A stretch of DNA of 6,747 bases from Balneolia bacterium (GTDB lineage Bacteria; Bacteroidota; Rhodothermia; Balneolales; Cyclonatronaceae), in NCBI GenBank assembly GCA_003566395.1, contig PXDL01000030.1, forward strand, positions 1 through 6,747, read 5' to 3'. This document shows, piece by piece, positions 6,241-6,747 of the stretch (its first letter is position 1; each line of letters begins with the position of its first letter). Below the pieces are notes generated by a model, which worked only from the letters and a program-made list of their open reading frames with translations, had not been told where the DNA came from and did no database searches. The position numbers and the translations under genes were made by a program.

Positions 6241-6358
6241 GAATTTCTTCAGATCACCACAGATTCCCATATAAACGGCCCGGTCCTGCAAGAAGTCTTG
6301 AAACGGCTAAAAGGCTCGGCAGGAAATTGAGGGTACCGGCTAAAAATCGTATCCCACT

Positions 6359-6747
6359 ATGTATAGCTTTACACCGAAACTTGCTCTTTCGCTGATCATC
6401 ATCTCCGGCTTTCTGACTCTACCGACGGCTTCCGCACAAATAAACAATGACAATTCGGGTCAGGCCGGGCTTCAGAACACCGATATTATTCCGGAAGGAT
6501 TCACAGACTTCGAACTCATTTCAGCCGCGCCTTACGGAAATCGTACAGGTCACGAGCTGCTGCAACTGGATAACGGCGATATTCTGCTGCTGGGTGGCCT
6601 TCAGGACGGAACAGCAAAAAATGATGTCTGGAAAACCACCGATAACGGAGAAAGCTGGGAGAGGCTCATCGGAAATGCGGGATGGGAGCCACGCAGTAAT
6701 TTCGCGGCCGTGCAGCAGCCCGGAGGAAACATTTTTGTAATGGGCGG
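6359..6747 (+). CDS. Secreted Kelch/BNR-like beta-propeller protein, N-terminal part only (runs off the right edge)
   Basis: The frame is open from the ATG at 6359 to the window end, giving 129 complete codons of a longer gene. An in-frame TAA at 6341-6343 leaves this as the only ATG start. Residues 1-26 are a textbook signal peptide: Lys7, a hydrophobic core (LALSLIIISGFLTL) and a likely cleavage site ASA|Q. After a polar stretch, residues 66-103 read like a propeller blade (LLQLDNGDILLLGG, then NDVWKTTDNGESWERL), mixing Kelch-type GG turns with the Asp-box pattern TTDNGESW of BNR/sialidase-like repeats. A second blade begins at about 109 (WEPRSNFAAV, then GGNIFVMG). The product is therefore exported to the periplasm, cell surface or medium. 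The C-terminus is missing, so a sorting signal such as a type IX secretion domain cannot be checked. Ligand and role are unknown. There is no Shine-Dalgarno sequence; GGCTAAAA lies just upstream. Confidence 0.82.
   Translation, partial: MYSFTPKLALSLIIISGFLTLPTASAQINNDNSGQAGLQNTDIIPEGFTDFELISAAPYGNRTGHELLQLDNGDILLLGGLQDGTAKNDVWKTTDNGESWERLIGNAGWEPRSNFAAVQQPGGNIFVMG

Noticed and set aside
6447..6740. 97-codon plus-strand frame near the right edge
   Set aside because: It is out of frame with the propeller gene beginning at 6359, whose signal peptide and blade motifs are convincing.

Overview
The window reads as a chromosomal piece from a Gram-negative member of the Bacteroidota/Balneolota/Rhodothermota assemblage. 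This is inferred from gene families and translation signals, not from a marker gene. The genes mostly lack Shine-Dalgarno sequences, one product is an ECF-associated protein ending in an outer-membrane beta-barrel, and the coding DNA is moderately GC-rich with AT-rich gaps. No mobile element, CRISPR array, tRNA or rRNA is visible.

Layout. Positions 1-373 hold no convincing gene. Three genes then lie head-to-tail on the minus strand. The most upstream is a PAS-containing hybrid sensor histidine kinase (2389-4368, possibly from 4488). Next, after a 193-bp gap with a weak terminator-like hairpin, comes an ECF sigma factor (1638-2195). It overlaps a protein (374-1654) with a short cytoplasmic head, one inner-membrane helix, a long proline-rich periplasmic linker and an apparent eight-stranded C-terminal barrel. 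Divergently on the plus strand lies a FAD-dependent dehydrogenase of the uncharacterised COG2509 type (4575-6134). After a 224-bp gap comes the 5' part of a secreted Kelch/BNR-like beta-propeller gene (6359 to the right edge, truncated by the window).

How the genes may work together. The strongest biological story is the sigma/anti-sigma pair. The membrane protein has the layout of the dual-membrane-spanning anti-sigma factors (Dma) described in Bacteroides thetaiotaomicron. There, one polypeptide links an outer-membrane barrel to a cytoplasmic sigma-binding head, so that outer-membrane state can be relayed directly to transcription. The kinase is an orphan hybrid whose receiver has no output domain. 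It may share a transcript with the pair, but nothing in the sequence proves a functional link. The dehydrogenase and the propeller protein look independent.

Three points go beyond routine gene calling. The kinase's first 40 codons look like promoter DNA with a perfect 7-bp dyad, so its start is probably internal. The sigma factor and its partner both appear to start with GTG and to overlap. The propeller gene is open to the window edge and has a clear signal peptide.
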